From Paenalcaligenes sp021793095 (GTDB lineage: Bacteria > Pseudomonadota > Gammaproteobacteria > Burkholderiales > Burkholderiaceae_B): 64,000 nt of DNA. The stretch lies in the NCBI GenBank assembly GCA_027317645.1, contig DAHVQS010000007.1, positions 1 to 64,000 of the forward strand, in the 5' to 3' direction. The notes below the pieces were generated by a model. It searched no databases. It was given only the letters and a program-made list of their open reading frames with translations, and had not been told where the DNA came from. Made by a program: the position numbers and the translations under genes. Below, piece by piece: positions 32,713 through 41,931 of this stretch. Position 1 is the stretch's first letter; each line of letters opens with the position of its first letter.

Positions 32713-35373
32713 ATGCAGGAAACTTATCAACCTCACGAAATAGAACGCACTGCCCAAGAACAATGGCAGGCAGATGATGTCTATCGGGTTCATGAAAACG
32801 CGACCCGCGCAGACGGTACCCCCAAACCAAAATTCTACGCATGCTCTATGCTGCCCTACCCGAGTGGCAAACTGCACATGGGCCATGTGAGAAATTACAC
32901 CATCAATGACGTCATGACGCGTCATCTGCGCCTGCGTGGCTATAACGTGCTCATGCCCATGGGTTGGGACGCCTTTGGAATGCCTGCCGAAAATGCTGCT
33001 CTCAATTCCAAACTGCCCCCCGCCCAATGGACCTATGACAACATCGACTACATGCGCAAGCAGATGAAGGCCATGGGACTGGCAGTGGATTGGTCGCGCG
33101 AGGTCAATGCCTGTGATCCCAAATACTACAAATGGAATCAATGGTTCTTTTTACGCATGCTCAAAGCAGGGATTGCCTACAGAAAGACCCAGGTCGTTAA
33201 TTGGGATCCTGTGGATCAGACCGTGCTGGCTAATGAGCAAGTGATCGATGGCCGCGGCTGGCGCTCAGGAGCCTTGGTAGAAAAACGTGAAATTCCTGGC
33301 TATTACCTAGCGATTACCCGCTATGCCGATGAATTACTAGATGCAGTAAAAAATGATTTAGATGGTTGGCCCGAGCGCGTACGCACCATGCAAGAGCACT
33401 GGATTGGCAAAAGCCACGGCTTGCGCTTTGCTTTTACACATCAAATCAAAGATGACCACGGGGCACTCATACAAGATGGCAAACTCTATGTATTTACCAC
33501 CCGTGCGGACACCATTATGGGGGTGACTTTCTGCGCGGTTGCGCCCGAGCACCCGCTTGCAGAGCATGCAGCTAAAAACAACCCCGCGCTGGCGGATTTC
33601 ATTGCGACGAGCAAACGCGGTGGCCAGAGTGAGGCTGATATTGCCACACGCGAAAAAGAAGGCATGCCGACAGGACTCACCGTGACGCACCCTGTGAGCG
33701 GCGAGGAAATCCCCGTTTGGGTGGGCAACTACGTCCTGATGAGCTATGGGGATGGCGCCGTGATGGGCGTCCCCGCACATGATGAGCGTGATTTTGAGTT
33801 TGCCCTAAAATACCAATTGCCCATCAAGCAGGTCATCGCACTCGATGAGCATACGTTCTCAGATCAACGATGGGCTGATTGGTATGCCAATGAACAAGAT
33901 GGCACGCTCATCGATTCGGGCCCCTACACTGGTCTGAGCAGTCCAGAGGCACGCGAACGCATCGCCAGCGATATGGCCAATAAAGGCCTGGGTGAGAAAA
34001 AAATCACCTACCGTCTGCGCGATTGGGGCATCTCTAGGCAGCGTTATTGGGGCACCCCTATCCCCATTATTCACTGTCCTGATTGCGGCCCGGTCCCTGT
34101 CCCCGAAGAGGATCTACCTGTGGTGCTCCCAGAGCACCTTATCCCTGATGGCAGCGGTAATCCTCTGGCCCAGGACGCAGATTTCCTCAATTGTCAGTGC
34201 CCCAGCTGCGGCCAAGATGCCCAACGCGAAACCGATACCATGGACACCTTTATTGATTCATCCTGGTATTTCATGCGCTACACCTGCCCAGATAACGATC
34301 AGGCCATGGTGGATGAGCGTAATGATTATTGGATGCCCATGGACCAATACATTGGGGGCATTGAGCACGCTGTCCTGCATTTACTGTATGCCCGTTTTTG
34401 GACTAAAGTCATGCGCGACATGGGGCTGGTCTCATTTGATGAGCCCTTTACTCGACTGCTGACTCAGGGCATGGTGCTCAATCATATTTATTCACGCCGC
34501 AATGAGCGCGGCGGCCGCGAATATTTTGCACCCAGCGAAGTTGAAAATACCTACGATGAGCACGGTAATGTGATTGGCGCCAAGCTCAAATCAGATGGCA
34601 GCCCTGTCGAATATGAGGGCATAGGTACCATGTCCAAATCCAAAAACAATGGTGTCGACCCTCAGGCCATCATCGATCAGTACGGCGCAGACACCGCCCG
34701 TTTATTTATTATGTTTGCCAGCCCGCCCGAGCAAACCCTCGAATGGTCCAACACGGGCATTGACGGTGCTCATCGCTTTTTGCGCCGTCTATGGCTATTT
34801 GCGCACAAGCACCAACAGACGCTTAAATCAGGTGCCCATCTGGACATTAGTCAGTTTCAGGATCTGCCCACTGAGGCCAAGGATTTACGCCGCGAAATTC
34901 ATTCTTTGCTCAAGCAGGCTGATTATGATTACCAGCGCATCCAGTACAATACGGTAGTCTCGGGGTGCATGAAGATGCTCAACACCCTCGAGGATGCCAA
35001 ACTCGATGACACGCCGGCCGCTCAGGCGACGCTGGCTGAGTGCACATCGATTCTGTTGCGCGTCCTCTATCCCGTCGTCCCCCATATATGCTGGTCACTC
35101 TGGCGCGAGCTCGGCTATGCCGCGCACTTTGGGGATATTTTGGATGTACAGTGGCCCACTGTCGATGAACAGGCACTGGTTGCCGATGAAATTCAGCTCA
35201 CGCTGCAGGTCAACGGCCGCGTACGCGGACACATCACTGTCGCCAACGATGCCGACAAAGAGGCCATCGAGGCCACGGCCAGCGCCCATGAGGCGGTACA
35301 TCGTCACCTTGAAGGTCGGCCCCCCAAGCGCATCATCATTGTGCCTGGCCGACTGGTTAACGTGGTAGGCTAA
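32713..35373 (+). CDS. leuS: Leucyl-tRNA synthetase
   Basis: Class I synthetase of 886 aa that charges tRNA-Leu. The HIGH-type motif is in MLPYPSGKLHMGHVRNYT and the KMSKS motif in GTMSKSKNNGVDP. The CP1 editing region has TTRADTIMGVTFCAVAPEHPL and GMPTGLTVTHPVSGEEIPVWV. Zinc-binding cysteines appear in HCPDCGPVP and NCQCPSCGQDA. The C-terminal domain ends RIIIVPGRLVNVVG. The ATG at 32713 fits the family N-terminus; the longer in-frame opening overlaps the previous gene. It is followed 3 bases later by lptE, the usual order. Confidence 0.98.
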   Translation: MQETYQPHEIERTAQEQWQADDVYRVHENATRADGTPKPKFYACSMLPYPSGKLHMGHVRNYTINDVMTRHLRLRGYNVLMPMGWDAFGMPAENAALNSKLPPAQWTYDNIDYMRKQMKAMGLAVDWSREVNACDPKYYKWNQWFFLRMLKAGIAYRKTQVVNWDPVDQTVLANEQVIDGRGWRSGALVEKREIPGYYLAITRYADELLDAVKNDLDGWPERVRTMQEHWIGKSHGLRFAFTHQIKDDHGALIQDGKLYVFTTRADTIMGVTFCAVAPEHPLAEHAAKNNPALADFIATSKRGGQSEADIATREKEGMPTGLTVTHPVSGEEIPVWVGNYVLMSYGDGAVMGVPAHDERDFEFALKYQLPIKQVIALDEHTFSDQRWADWYANEQDGTLIDSGPYTGLSSPEARERIASDMANKGLGEKKITYRLRDWGISRQRYWGTPIPIIHCPDCGPVPVPEEDLPVVLPEHLIPDGSGNPLAQDADFLNCQCPSCGQDAQRETDTMDTFIDSSWYFMRYTCPDNDQAMVDERNDYWMPMDQYIGGIEHAVLHLLYARFWTKVMRDMGLVSFDEPFTRLLTQGMVLNHIYSRRNERGGREYFAPSEVENTYDEHGNVIGAKLKSDGSPVEYEGIGTMSKSKNNGVDPQAIIDQYGADTARLFIMFASPPEQTLEWSNTGIDGAHRFLRRLWLFAHKHQQTLKSGAHLDISQFQDLPTEAKDLRREIHSLLKQADYDYQRIQYNTVVSGCMKMLNTLEDAKLDDTPAAQATLAECTSILLRVLYPVVPHICWSLWRELGYAAHFGDILDVQWPTVDEQALVADEIQLTLQVNGRVRGHITVANDADKEAIEATASAHEAVHRHLEGRPPKRIIIVPGRLVNVVG

Positions 35374-35376
35374 ACC

Positions 35377-36024
35377 ATGCTTTTTAGGCACCCCTTACGC
35401 CGATATCTCTCGCGCTTACTTTTTGGGCTCGGGAGTATCGGCATGGTCTTATTGATCCAAGGCTGTGGCTTTCGCCTCCAGGGGGCTTCGCCACTGCCTT
35501 TTAACAAGCTTTATACCAACATTTCTTTAAACTCCTCTTTCGGCGCTCAACTAGAACGCATGCTGGTTGCCAATACGCCCGAGCTCACCTTTGTGGACAA
35601 GCGCGATGATGCCCAAGCCTCATTGATTCAGCTACAAAATAGACGCATTACTCGGGACGTTGCACTCGATCCACAGGGTAATGTCGAAGAATATCAACTC
35701 AATTTACAGTTCCGTTTCGAGCTGCTCGATCACGAAGGGCGCAAGATACTTTCCCCCACCACCCTGGTCATTACGCGCTACCTGCCCAATGATCCGGACG
35801 CCACCCAGGCCAAGGAAAGTGAGCGGGCCAGCATGTATGCATCGATGGAAGAAGACCTCATCGAACGTTTATCACGGCGCCTCACCGCACCCGATGTGAG
35901 CAGCCGCTTTGAAGCACTCAAAGATGAACCGGTGACCGAAGAGGATCTGGAAGAAGAGGAAATTGAATGGCAGGATGATTATGAAGATGACGAAGAAGAA
36001 TTCCTGCCCATACTAGAGTACTGA
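35377..36024 (+). CDS. lptE: LPS-assembly lipoprotein LptE
   Basis: Outer-membrane lipoprotein of 215 aa that plugs LptD and helps insert LPS. The signal ends in the lipobox LIQGC with Cys30, and the mature start GFRLQGASPLPFNKLYTNISL is typical of LptE. The last 30 residues are strongly acidic (PVTEEDLEEEEIEWQDDYED... ending ILEY), an unusual extension. It lies 3 bases after leuS and 6 bases before holA, the conserved leuS-lptE-holA order. Confidence 0.9.
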   Translation: MLFRHPLRRYLSRLLFGLGSIGMVLLIQGCGFRLQGASPLPFNKLYTNISLNSSFGAQLERMLVANTPELTFVDKRDDAQASLIQLQNRRITRDVALDPQGNVEEYQLNLQFRFELLDHEGRKILSPTTLVITRYLPNDPDATQAKESERASMYASMEEDLIERLSRRLTAPDVSSRFEALKDEPVTEEDLEEEEIEWQDDYEDDEEEFLPILEY

Positions 36025-36030
36025 TCCATC

Positions 36031-37074
36031 ATGGCCACCCAACGCTATCATGCCGAGCAATGGCAAACACATGCGCAAAAGCTCACCCGTTTGGCTCCTT
36101 TATATGTGATTTCTGGCAATGAAGAATTACTGCATATAGAGGCCAGTGACGCCTTGCGTGCCGCAGCCAAGCGTTTGGGCTATGATGAGCGCCAACGCAT
36201 CGATTTAGATGCACAGGCCGATTGGAGTGAGGTGACCGAGGCCTGTCAGAGCCTGTCTCTTTTTGGGGGGCAGCGTTTGGTTGAGCTATCCCTGCCAACA
36301 GGGCGTCCGGGACGCACCGGTGGCGAACATTTGCAAACACTGGGCCCTCAGCTGGCAGACCGCGATGACATCACGGTATTGGTTCTGTTACCGCATCTCA
36401 ATCAAAGCGCCCTCAAAGCCAAGTGGGCACAAGCACTGCAAAAAAATGCTGTCTGGATTGAGGCCCCACAAATACGCCGCGCCCAACTGCCCCAATGGAT
36501 ACAAAAACGCCTCGACCAACAGCAACAACGCTGCGATCACGACACGGCCCTCTGGCTGAGCGATCAAGTTGAGGGCCATCTACTGGCCGCCCACCAAGAA
36601 ATACTTAAACTGGGTTTACTCTACCCCACTGGTACCCTGAGTCTTGAACAGGTCCAAGAGGCCGTTCTTAACGTGGCACGATATAATGTCTTTGATTTAC
36701 GTGATGCCCTACTCAATGGTAACCGGGTCCGTGCACTGCGTATTGTGCAGGGGCTAGAGGCCGAAGGGGTCGCCCTGCCCTTGGTATTGTGGGTGATTAG
36801 CGAAGAGGTCCGTCTCTTGGCCGAGCTATCCGCGGCACGCCAAGCTGGGCAGAGCCTACAACCCATATTGCGGGCGTACCGTGTATTTGGTCCGCGCCAA
36901 AAACTGCTCGAGCAAGCCCTACAACGTAGCCGCCCTCAGGTCTGGACGCAGGGCGTGGCCCACGCCTATGATATTGATCAGGCAATCAAAGGCTACCCAG
37001 TTGCCCAACGACTCAGCAACCCGTGGGCCGAAATTCAACGCCTTTGCATTCACATCGCACAGGCCACCGCCTAA
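36031..37074 (+). CDS. holA: DNA polymerase III subunit delta
   Basis: Clamp-loader subunit of 347 aa that opens the beta sliding clamp. The N-terminal region has PLYVISGNEELLHIEASDALRAAA and the middle SLFGGQRLVELSLPTGRPG, typical of HolA, followed by a helical C-terminal collar domain (YNVFDLRDALLNGNRVRALRIVQGL). It lies 6 bases after lptE and 53 bases before proA. The length is normal. Confidence 0.93.
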   Translation: MATQRYHAEQWQTHAQKLTRLAPLYVISGNEELLHIEASDALRAAAKRLGYDERQRIDLDAQADWSEVTEACQSLSLFGGQRLVELSLPTGRPGRTGGEHLQTLGPQLADRDDITVLVLLPHLNQSALKAKWAQALQKNAVWIEAPQIRRAQLPQWIQKRLDQQQQRCDHDTALWLSDQVEGHLLAAHQEILKLGLLYPTGTLSLEQVQEAVLNVARYNVFDLRDALLNGNRVRALRIVQGLEAEGVALPLVLWVISEEVRLLAELSAARQAGQSLQPILRAYRVFGPRQKLLEQALQRSRPQVWTQGVAHAYDIDQAIKGYPVAQRLSNPWAEIQRLCIHIAQATA

Positions 37075-37127
37075 GGCAGGCTGCCAGCGGCAGCTGCTCA
37101 TTGATTTTCTATGATTTAACACTAGCA

Positions 37128-38408
37128 ATGACTACCACAGACACTCAAACTAGCACCACCGAACTCATGCTGGCTATTGGTAAAAAGGCCAAAGCCGCTG
37201 CCCGCATTTTGCGTAACGCCACGGACAAACAAAAGTCCACCGCTTTACTCCAGATGGCCGATTTGCTCTTGGAAAAAAAAGATGAACTCATCGCTGCCAA
37301 CCGAAAAGACCTCGAGGCTGCCAAAGAAAGAAATTTGGCCGCTGCCCTAGTGGATAGGCTCACCATCAGCGAAACCACCATTCAAAGTATGGCCACTGGC
37401 TTACGCCAAATCGCAGCCATGCCCGATCCGGTTGGCAAACGCAGTGAAACCATTGTCCGTCCAAACGGCATGATGGTTGCCCAAATGCGGGTCCCTATCG
37501 GGGTGATTGGTATTATTTATGAATCGCGCCCCAATGTCACCATTGATGCAGCCGCCCTGTGCATCAAATCAGGTAATGCCACCATTTTACGCGGCGGCAG
37601 TGAGGCCTTTCATTCAAACCAAGCATTGGGCGAGGTCATCCTCGAGGGCCTACGTGCTGCCAAACTGCCCGAGGATTGTGTTCAGGTCGTGCCCACTACC
37701 GATCGCGCCGCAGTCGGCAGTCTGGTCACCATGACGGATTATGTCGATGTGATCGTGCCACGGGGCGGAAAGGGGCTCATCGAGCGCCTCAGCCAAGAGG
37801 CCAGCGTCCCGCTCATCAAGCATTTGGATGGTAACTGCCACCTCTATATTGACAAGGACGCCGACCTGGCCAAAGCACACGCCGTTGCCATCAATGCCAA
37901 AACCTACCGCTATGGCATCTGCGGGACGATGGAAACCCTGTTGGTACACCACGAGGTGGCCCCCGCTTTGCTGCCTGATCTGTGCGCCGATCTACAGCAA
38001 AAAGGGGTTGAGCTGCGCGGTTGCGAGCGCACTCGAAATTTAGTAGATGACATCAAAGAGGCCACTGACGAAGACTGGGAGACCGAATTCCTCGCCCCCA
38101 TCTTGGCTATTCGCATCGTTGACTCTTATGATCAAGCCGTGGATCACATCGCCCTCTATAGCTCCGAACATACAGAGTCTATAGTGACGGAAAACCTCAA
38201 CACCGCTTTGCGCTTTCAAAAAGAGGTGGACTCTAGCTCGGTCTACGTCAACCTGCCTACCTGCTTTGCCGATGGTTTTGAATATGGCCTTGGCGCTGAA
38301 ATAGGCATTTCCACCAACCGTTTGCATGCACGAGGTCCAGTTGGCCTTGAGGGGCTCACGACGGAAAAGTGGGTACTCACCGGTAACGGCCAACTCAGGG
38401 GTCAATAA
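37128..38408 (+). CDS. proA: Glutamate-5-semialdehyde dehydrogenase (gamma-glutamyl phosphate reductase)
   Basis: Proline biosynthesis enzyme of 426 aa, reducing gamma-glutamyl phosphate to glutamate semialdehyde with NADPH. Key segments are VPIGVIGIIYESRPNVTIDAAALCIKSG, the catalytic Cys in TYRYGICGTMETLLVH, VDVIVPRGGKGLIERL and the C-terminal EIGISTNRLHARGPVGLEGL. The ATG at 37128 was chosen since upstream codons overlap holA. proB is not in the window. Proline is another compatible solute, beside the ectoine genes. It is followed 1 base later by the hemJ-like gene. Confidence 0.96.
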   Translation: MTTTDTQTSTTELMLAIGKKAKAAARILRNATDKQKSTALLQMADLLLEKKDELIAANRKDLEAAKERNLAAALVDRLTISETTIQSMATGLRQIAAMPDPVGKRSETIVRPNGMMVAQMRVPIGVIGIIYESRPNVTIDAAALCIKSGNATILRGGSEAFHSNQALGEVILEGLRAAKLPEDCVQVVPTTDRAAVGSLVTMTDYVDVIVPRGGKGLIERLSQEASVPLIKHLDGNCHLYIDKDADLAKAHAVAINAKTYRYGICGTMETLLVHHEVAPALLPDLCADLQQKGVELRGCERTRNLVDDIKEATDEDWETEFLAPILAIRIVDSYDQAVDHIALYSSEHTESIVTENLNTALRFQKEVDSSSVYVNLPTCFADGFEYGLGAEIGISTNRLHARGPVGLEGLTTEKWVLTGNGQLRGQ

Positions 38409-38409
38409 T

Positions 38410-38835
38410 ATGGGTATGTTGTGGGTCAAAGTACTCCATATCCTGTTTGTGATTGCCTGGTTCGCGGGGCTGTTTTATTTGCCCCGCTTGTACGTTAATT
38501 TGGCACAAAATAAAGACCAAGCAGACACCTATGAGGTGTTGGTCGGCATGGCACAAAGACTTTACCGCTTCATGCTGCCACTGGCCGTGCTAGCGGTACT
38601 GACGGGGTTAGGCCTATTTATTTACTATGGTATTGGCAAAGGACAGGGTTGGATTCACGCCAAAATACTATTGGTCGCATTTTTAATCTTTTACCACTAC
38701 GGCTGTGGACGTTATCTCAAACGTTTCATACAGTCCCAACCCACACCAGGACATGTGTTTTTTCGCTGGTTTAATGAAATCCCTGTTCTGATACTGTTTG
38801 TGGTGCTTTACCTGGTGATCTTTAAGCCCTTTTAA
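38410..38835 (+). CDS. hemJ: HemJ-like protoporphyrinogen oxidase (CopD-family membrane protein)
   Basis: Membrane protein of 141 aa with four hydrophobic segments. The first, WVKVLHILFVIAWFAGLFYLPRLYV, contains the conserved His and Arg of HemJ, and the third has GWIHAKILLVAFLIFYHYG with the conserved His-Ala-Lys. HemJ oxidises protoporphyrinogen IX to protoporphyrin IX in bacteria lacking HemG or HemY; hemF in this window encodes the preceding step. Annotation pipelines often call such proteins CopD. It lies 1 base after proA and 2 bases before the methyltransferase gene. Confidence 0.75.
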   Translation: MGMLWVKVLHILFVIAWFAGLFYLPRLYVNLAQNKDQADTYEVLVGMAQRLYRFMLPLAVLAVLTGLGLFIYYGIGKGQGWIHAKILLVAFLIFYHYGCGRYLKRFIQSQPTPGHVFFRWFNEIPVLILFVVLYLVIFKPF

Positions 38836-38837
38836 TT

Positions 38838-40292
38838 ATGTCCTCAGACACTAAAAAAACCCTGCGCTTGCCCACTGCACCGAGCGCCCGCACAAGAGAC
38901 TCAGAGCAGCGCTCGGGCAAACGTTCGGGGGCACGCTCACTGCGTGCTCGCGCCCGTACGCGTCAACGCCAACTCGACCCCACGCACGCCGAGCAAGCCT
39001 CAGCCAAAGACCGTACTGCCGCCACAGGGCATGCAAAGCGCCCTACTCGTGACAAAACCTCGAGCCGACAACCACGATCTGAGCACCGCACTGAACCGCA
39101 CCGCACTGCGCAAGCGGCTGCCGATCAGTCCCCCCAGAAAGCGCCTGCCCTACCCTTTACAGTTTTCGCCCCTTGCCCCCAAGGACTAGAAACTGTGCTT
39201 GCCCAAGAGCTGCGCCAACTCGGCTTTGAGGTCCTCGAAGAAGGTCGTGCTGGCTGCCTTTTTAATGCAGACTGGAATGGCATCTTGCGAGCCAATTTAT
39301 ATTCTCGCATCGCCACGCGTATTTTGGTCCAAATTGCCCAGGCCCCTGTGAAGACACCAGAGGATATTTACGACCTGGCCTATGACACAGAATGGGAAAA
39401 ATGGTTTGGGCCCCGCGAGCGCCTACGTGTAGATACCTCAGCCATCCGCAGCCCGATGCAAAGTCTGCAATACTGCAATTTACGCGTCAAAGACGCCATC
39501 TGTGATCGCCTGCGTGATCGCGAGGGGGCACGCCCAGACGTTGATACGGTACGGCCTGATGCCAAGGTGCATTTGTTTTTAGACGCCACCAGTGCCACCC
39601 TCTATCTCGATACCAGCGGGGAGTCTTTGTTCAAGCGGGGCTGGCGTTACCACAAAGGGGCGGCCCCACTGCGCGAAAACCTGGCCGCAGGGCTGCTGGC
39701 CCTCTCGGGATGGACCCCTGATAAGCCCTTGCTCGATCCTTTTTGTGGCAGCGGCACCATCCTCATCGAGGCCGCTTGGATGGCGCTCAATGCGCCCCCC
39801 GGCCTGCACCGCCCTTTTCATTTTGAACGACTGCGCAACCACAATCCCCGTATTTGGCGCAGCCTCAAGGACAAGGCCTTAGAACAAGTCAAACCCACGC
39901 TCTCCACCCCTCTGATCGGGGTAGATTTAGATGAGCAGGCGCTGGCACATGCCCGTGACAACCTACAAAACGCGCGATTGGCCGCAGACAATATCCAATT
40001 TATCTCTATGGATGCATGCGACTTATTGCCCACTGATGAACCCGGGTACATTGTGACCAACCCCCCTTATGGCGAACGCCTAGGGGGTCAAGCCGATGAG
40101 TTTTGGCAGACCTGGTCAGCACATTTAAAAACACATTATGATGGCTGGAATGTCAATATCATCAGCAGTGATCTGGATCTCCCTAGCCATTTACGCTTGC
40201 GCCCTGATCGACGCTTCCCAGTTTTTAACGGTGCGCTAGATTGCCGCTTATTCCAATTTAATATTCGCGGACGACAACCGGTAGAGGACTAA
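38838..40292 (+). CDS. THUMP-domain class I SAM-dependent RNA methyltransferase (RlmL N-terminal-like)
   Basis: Protein of 484 aa. Residues 1 to about 105 are Arg/Ser/Gln-rich and probably disordered. A THUMP domain follows from FTVFAPCPQGLETVLAQELRQLGFEV, then the methyltransferase domain with LLDPFCGSGTILIEAAWMAL and the catalytic VTNPPYGERLGG, as in N2-guanine rRNA methyltransferases. It resembles the N-terminal half of E. coli RlmL (m2G2445 of 23S rRNA), without the RlmK half. The exact target is inferred. It begins 2 bases after hemJ and ends the proA run before a terminator. Confidence 0.85.
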   Translation: MSSDTKKTLRLPTAPSARTRDSEQRSGKRSGARSLRARARTRQRQLDPTHAEQASAKDRTAATGHAKRPTRDKTSSRQPRSEHRTEPHRTAQAAADQSPQKAPALPFTVFAPCPQGLETVLAQELRQLGFEVLEEGRAGCLFNADWNGILRANLYSRIATRILVQIAQAPVKTPEDIYDLAYDTEWEKWFGPRERLRVDTSAIRSPMQSLQYCNLRVKDAICDRLRDREGARPDVDTVRPDAKVHLFLDATSATLYLDTSGESLFKRGWRYHKGAAPLRENLAAGLLALSGWTPDKPLLDPFCGSGTILIEAAWMALNAPPGLHRPFHFERLRNHNPRIWRSLKDKALEQVKPTLSTPLIGVDLDEQALAHARDNLQNARLAADNIQFISMDACDLLPTDEPGYIVTNPPYGERLGGQADEFWQTWSAHLKTHYDGWNVNIISSDLDLPSHLRLRPDRRFPVFNGALDCRLFQFNIRGRQPVED

Positions 40293-40372
40293 AATCATTG
40301 CCAAAGACTAGGGTTTTCCCTTATAATTAAGGCAGGTTTTGGTTTTCATTACAGTCTCCTCGACCAATTAAT

Positions 40373-40401
40373 ACGGTTCCTTTGCGGAACCGTTTTTTTT
40401 C
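40373..40401 (+). terminator. Terminator after the RNA methyltransferase gene
   Basis: ACGGTTCC at 40373-40380 pairs with GGAACCGT at 40386-40393 around TTTGC, followed by eight T. Confidence 0.88.
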
Positions 40402-40429
40402 TGCCCCTACTTGTCTATAATCTGCGCCT

Positions 40430-40954
40430 ATGCTCACCCATCAATTTACCCCCCCTGGTCGCTGGCGACGATTTGCATGCATGATATATGAAGGCATGTT
40501 GCTCTTTGGCTTGGTCTTTATTGCTGGCCTGCTATTTGATGTCGTCACTGATAGTCGTCATGCGTTAAAATTACGCGTTGGCCGGCAGATTTTTTTATTT
40601 GTACTGATTAGCATTTATTTCCTCAGTGCTTGGCTAAAAAGCGGACAGACGCTGGCCATGAAAACCTGGCACATCCGTTTGCAAAGCCGCACCCCCCGCC
40701 CGCTCAAATTAGGTCGGTTGTTGTTGCGGTATGTCTTGATGTGGCTATTTCCACTCTTGACCGCACTACTGATTGAGACTGTCGCCAAACAAACAGGGCA
40801 GCCTGCCCTTAGCTTATTGATTGTTTTTGCACCTTTTAGCAACTTTATCTACACGTGGTTCGATCCCGACAAGCAATTCATGCATGACCGTCTAAGTCAC
40901 ACTGTACTTGTCGATGCGCGACCCATTAAAAATAGCGATGAACCAACTACATAA
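40430..40954 (+). CDS. RDD-family membrane protein
   Basis: Membrane protein of 174 aa. The start PPGRWRRFACMIYEGMLLFGLVFIAGLLF carries the RDD-like arginine motif in helix 1, with further segments FLFVLISIYFLSAWLKSG and QTLAMKTWHIRL (the typical QTLGMKxxxI element), ending in DRLSHTVLVDARP. RDD proteins are of unknown or transport-related function. Its last 17 bases overlap the hslO start, so the two are likely coupled. Confidence 0.82.
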   Translation: MLTHQFTPPGRWRRFACMIYEGMLLFGLVFIAGLLFDVVTDSRHALKLRVGRQIFLFVLISIYFLSAWLKSGQTLAMKTWHIRLQSRTPRPLKLGRLLLRYVLMWLFPLLTALLIETVAKQTGQPALSLLIVFAPFSNFIYTWFDPDKQFMHDRLSHTVLVDARPIKNSDEPTT

Positions 40955-41840
40955 ATACCTTTTTACCGATCAACAAACACGCGTGCAGACTGTCTACCTC
41001 GAAGAGGTCTGGCAGCAGGCCTTTGAGCACCGCAGCTACCCAACCGCAGTGCAACACCTGCTGGGTGAGCTCACGGCCGCTGCTGTTTTATTGGCAGGCA
41101 ATTTAAAAATGAAGGGCTCACTCATTTTACAAGCACAAGGTGCAGGGCCCATTGCGCTCTTGGTTGTTGAGTGCACCTCGGATCTACAGATTCGTGCCAC
41201 CGTTAGTTTAAGAGAAGATGCAGAGATCCCCGCAGAAGGTAATTTGCAAACCCTCTTAAACCCCGATGGAGAAGGTCGTTTTGTCACCATTCTCGAGCCG
41301 GCTGACAAGCAATCTTTTCGCCCTTACCAAGGCATTGTGCCCTTAGAGGGAGACACGGTGACCGAGGTATTACAAAACTACATGCACCACTCTGAGCAGC
41401 TGGATACCCGTTTATGCTTAGCCGCTGACGGACAACGTGCGGCGGGCATTTTATTGCAGCGCTTGCCGGCCAATGAAAATACCGAACCTGACCAGGCCGA
41501 GGATAGCTGGGAGCGTAATGTGCCTGTATTTGCTACTGTTCAGGCTGATGAGTTGTTGAGCCTGGATAACGAGGCCCTCATCAAACGCCTTTTTTGGCAA
41601 GAGGATCTACTCAAACTGCCCAGTCAACCAGTAGAGTGGCATTGCCCTTGCAGCCGTGAGCGCGTCGCCAAGATGTTGCACATGCTGGGTGAGGAAGAGG
41701 TCAATGACATCTTGCAAGAGCAAGGCAGCGTCGAGGTAGCCTGTCAATTTTGCGGGCAGCCCTATTCATTTGATGCAGTAGACTGCGCGCAGATCTTCAA
41801 CACAGGCAACGGCAGCAGCCCTTCAGAACAAGTGCATTGA
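40938..41840 (+). CDS. hslO: Redox-regulated holdase chaperone Hsp33
   Basis: Chaperone of 300 aa that becomes active when oxidised, protecting proteins during oxidative and heat stress. Zinc-binding redox cysteines lie at about 236 and 238 (WHCPCSRERV) and 269 and 272 (ACQFCGQPY), the full CxC-x30-CxxC set. The N-terminal domain has LLGELTAAAVLLAGNLKMKGSL and GPIALLVVECT. The ATG at 40938, inside the RDD gene, matches family starts; an ATG 10 codons earlier is less likely. It is followed by a 91-base gap and an orphan TadE-like gene. Confidence 0.95.
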   Translation: MNQLHKYLFTDQQTRVQTVYLEEVWQQAFEHRSYPTAVQHLLGELTAAAVLLAGNLKMKGSLILQAQGAGPIALLVVECTSDLQIRATVSLREDAEIPAEGNLQTLLNPDGEGRFVTILEPADKQSFRPYQGIVPLEGDTVTEVLQNYMHHSEQLDTRLCLAADGQRAAGILLQRLPANENTEPDQAEDSWERNVPVFATVQADELLSLDNEALIKRLFWQEDLLKLPSQPVEWHCPCSRERVAKMLHMLGEEEVNDILQEQGSVEVACQFCGQPYSFDAVDCAQIFNTGNGSSPSEQVH

Positions 41841-41890
41841 GCTTTTTATCCAAGCGCAATAAACCTAATAGCTAGGCCCTCAAACACCGC

Positions 41891-41930
41891 GCACAATAAT
41901 ACAAAACACCACCGAGGTTATTTATTGTGC
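41891..41930 (+). promoter_or_regulatory. Inverted repeat abutting the TadE-like start codon
   Basis: GCACAATAA at 41891-41899 and TTATTGTGC at 41922-41930 are perfect 9-base inverted arms around 22 bases that contain the likely Shine-Dalgarno GAGG (41914-41917). The ATG begins one base after the right arm. In RNA this could hold the ribosome site in a hairpin loop. Confidence 0.5.
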
Positions 41931-41931
41931 C

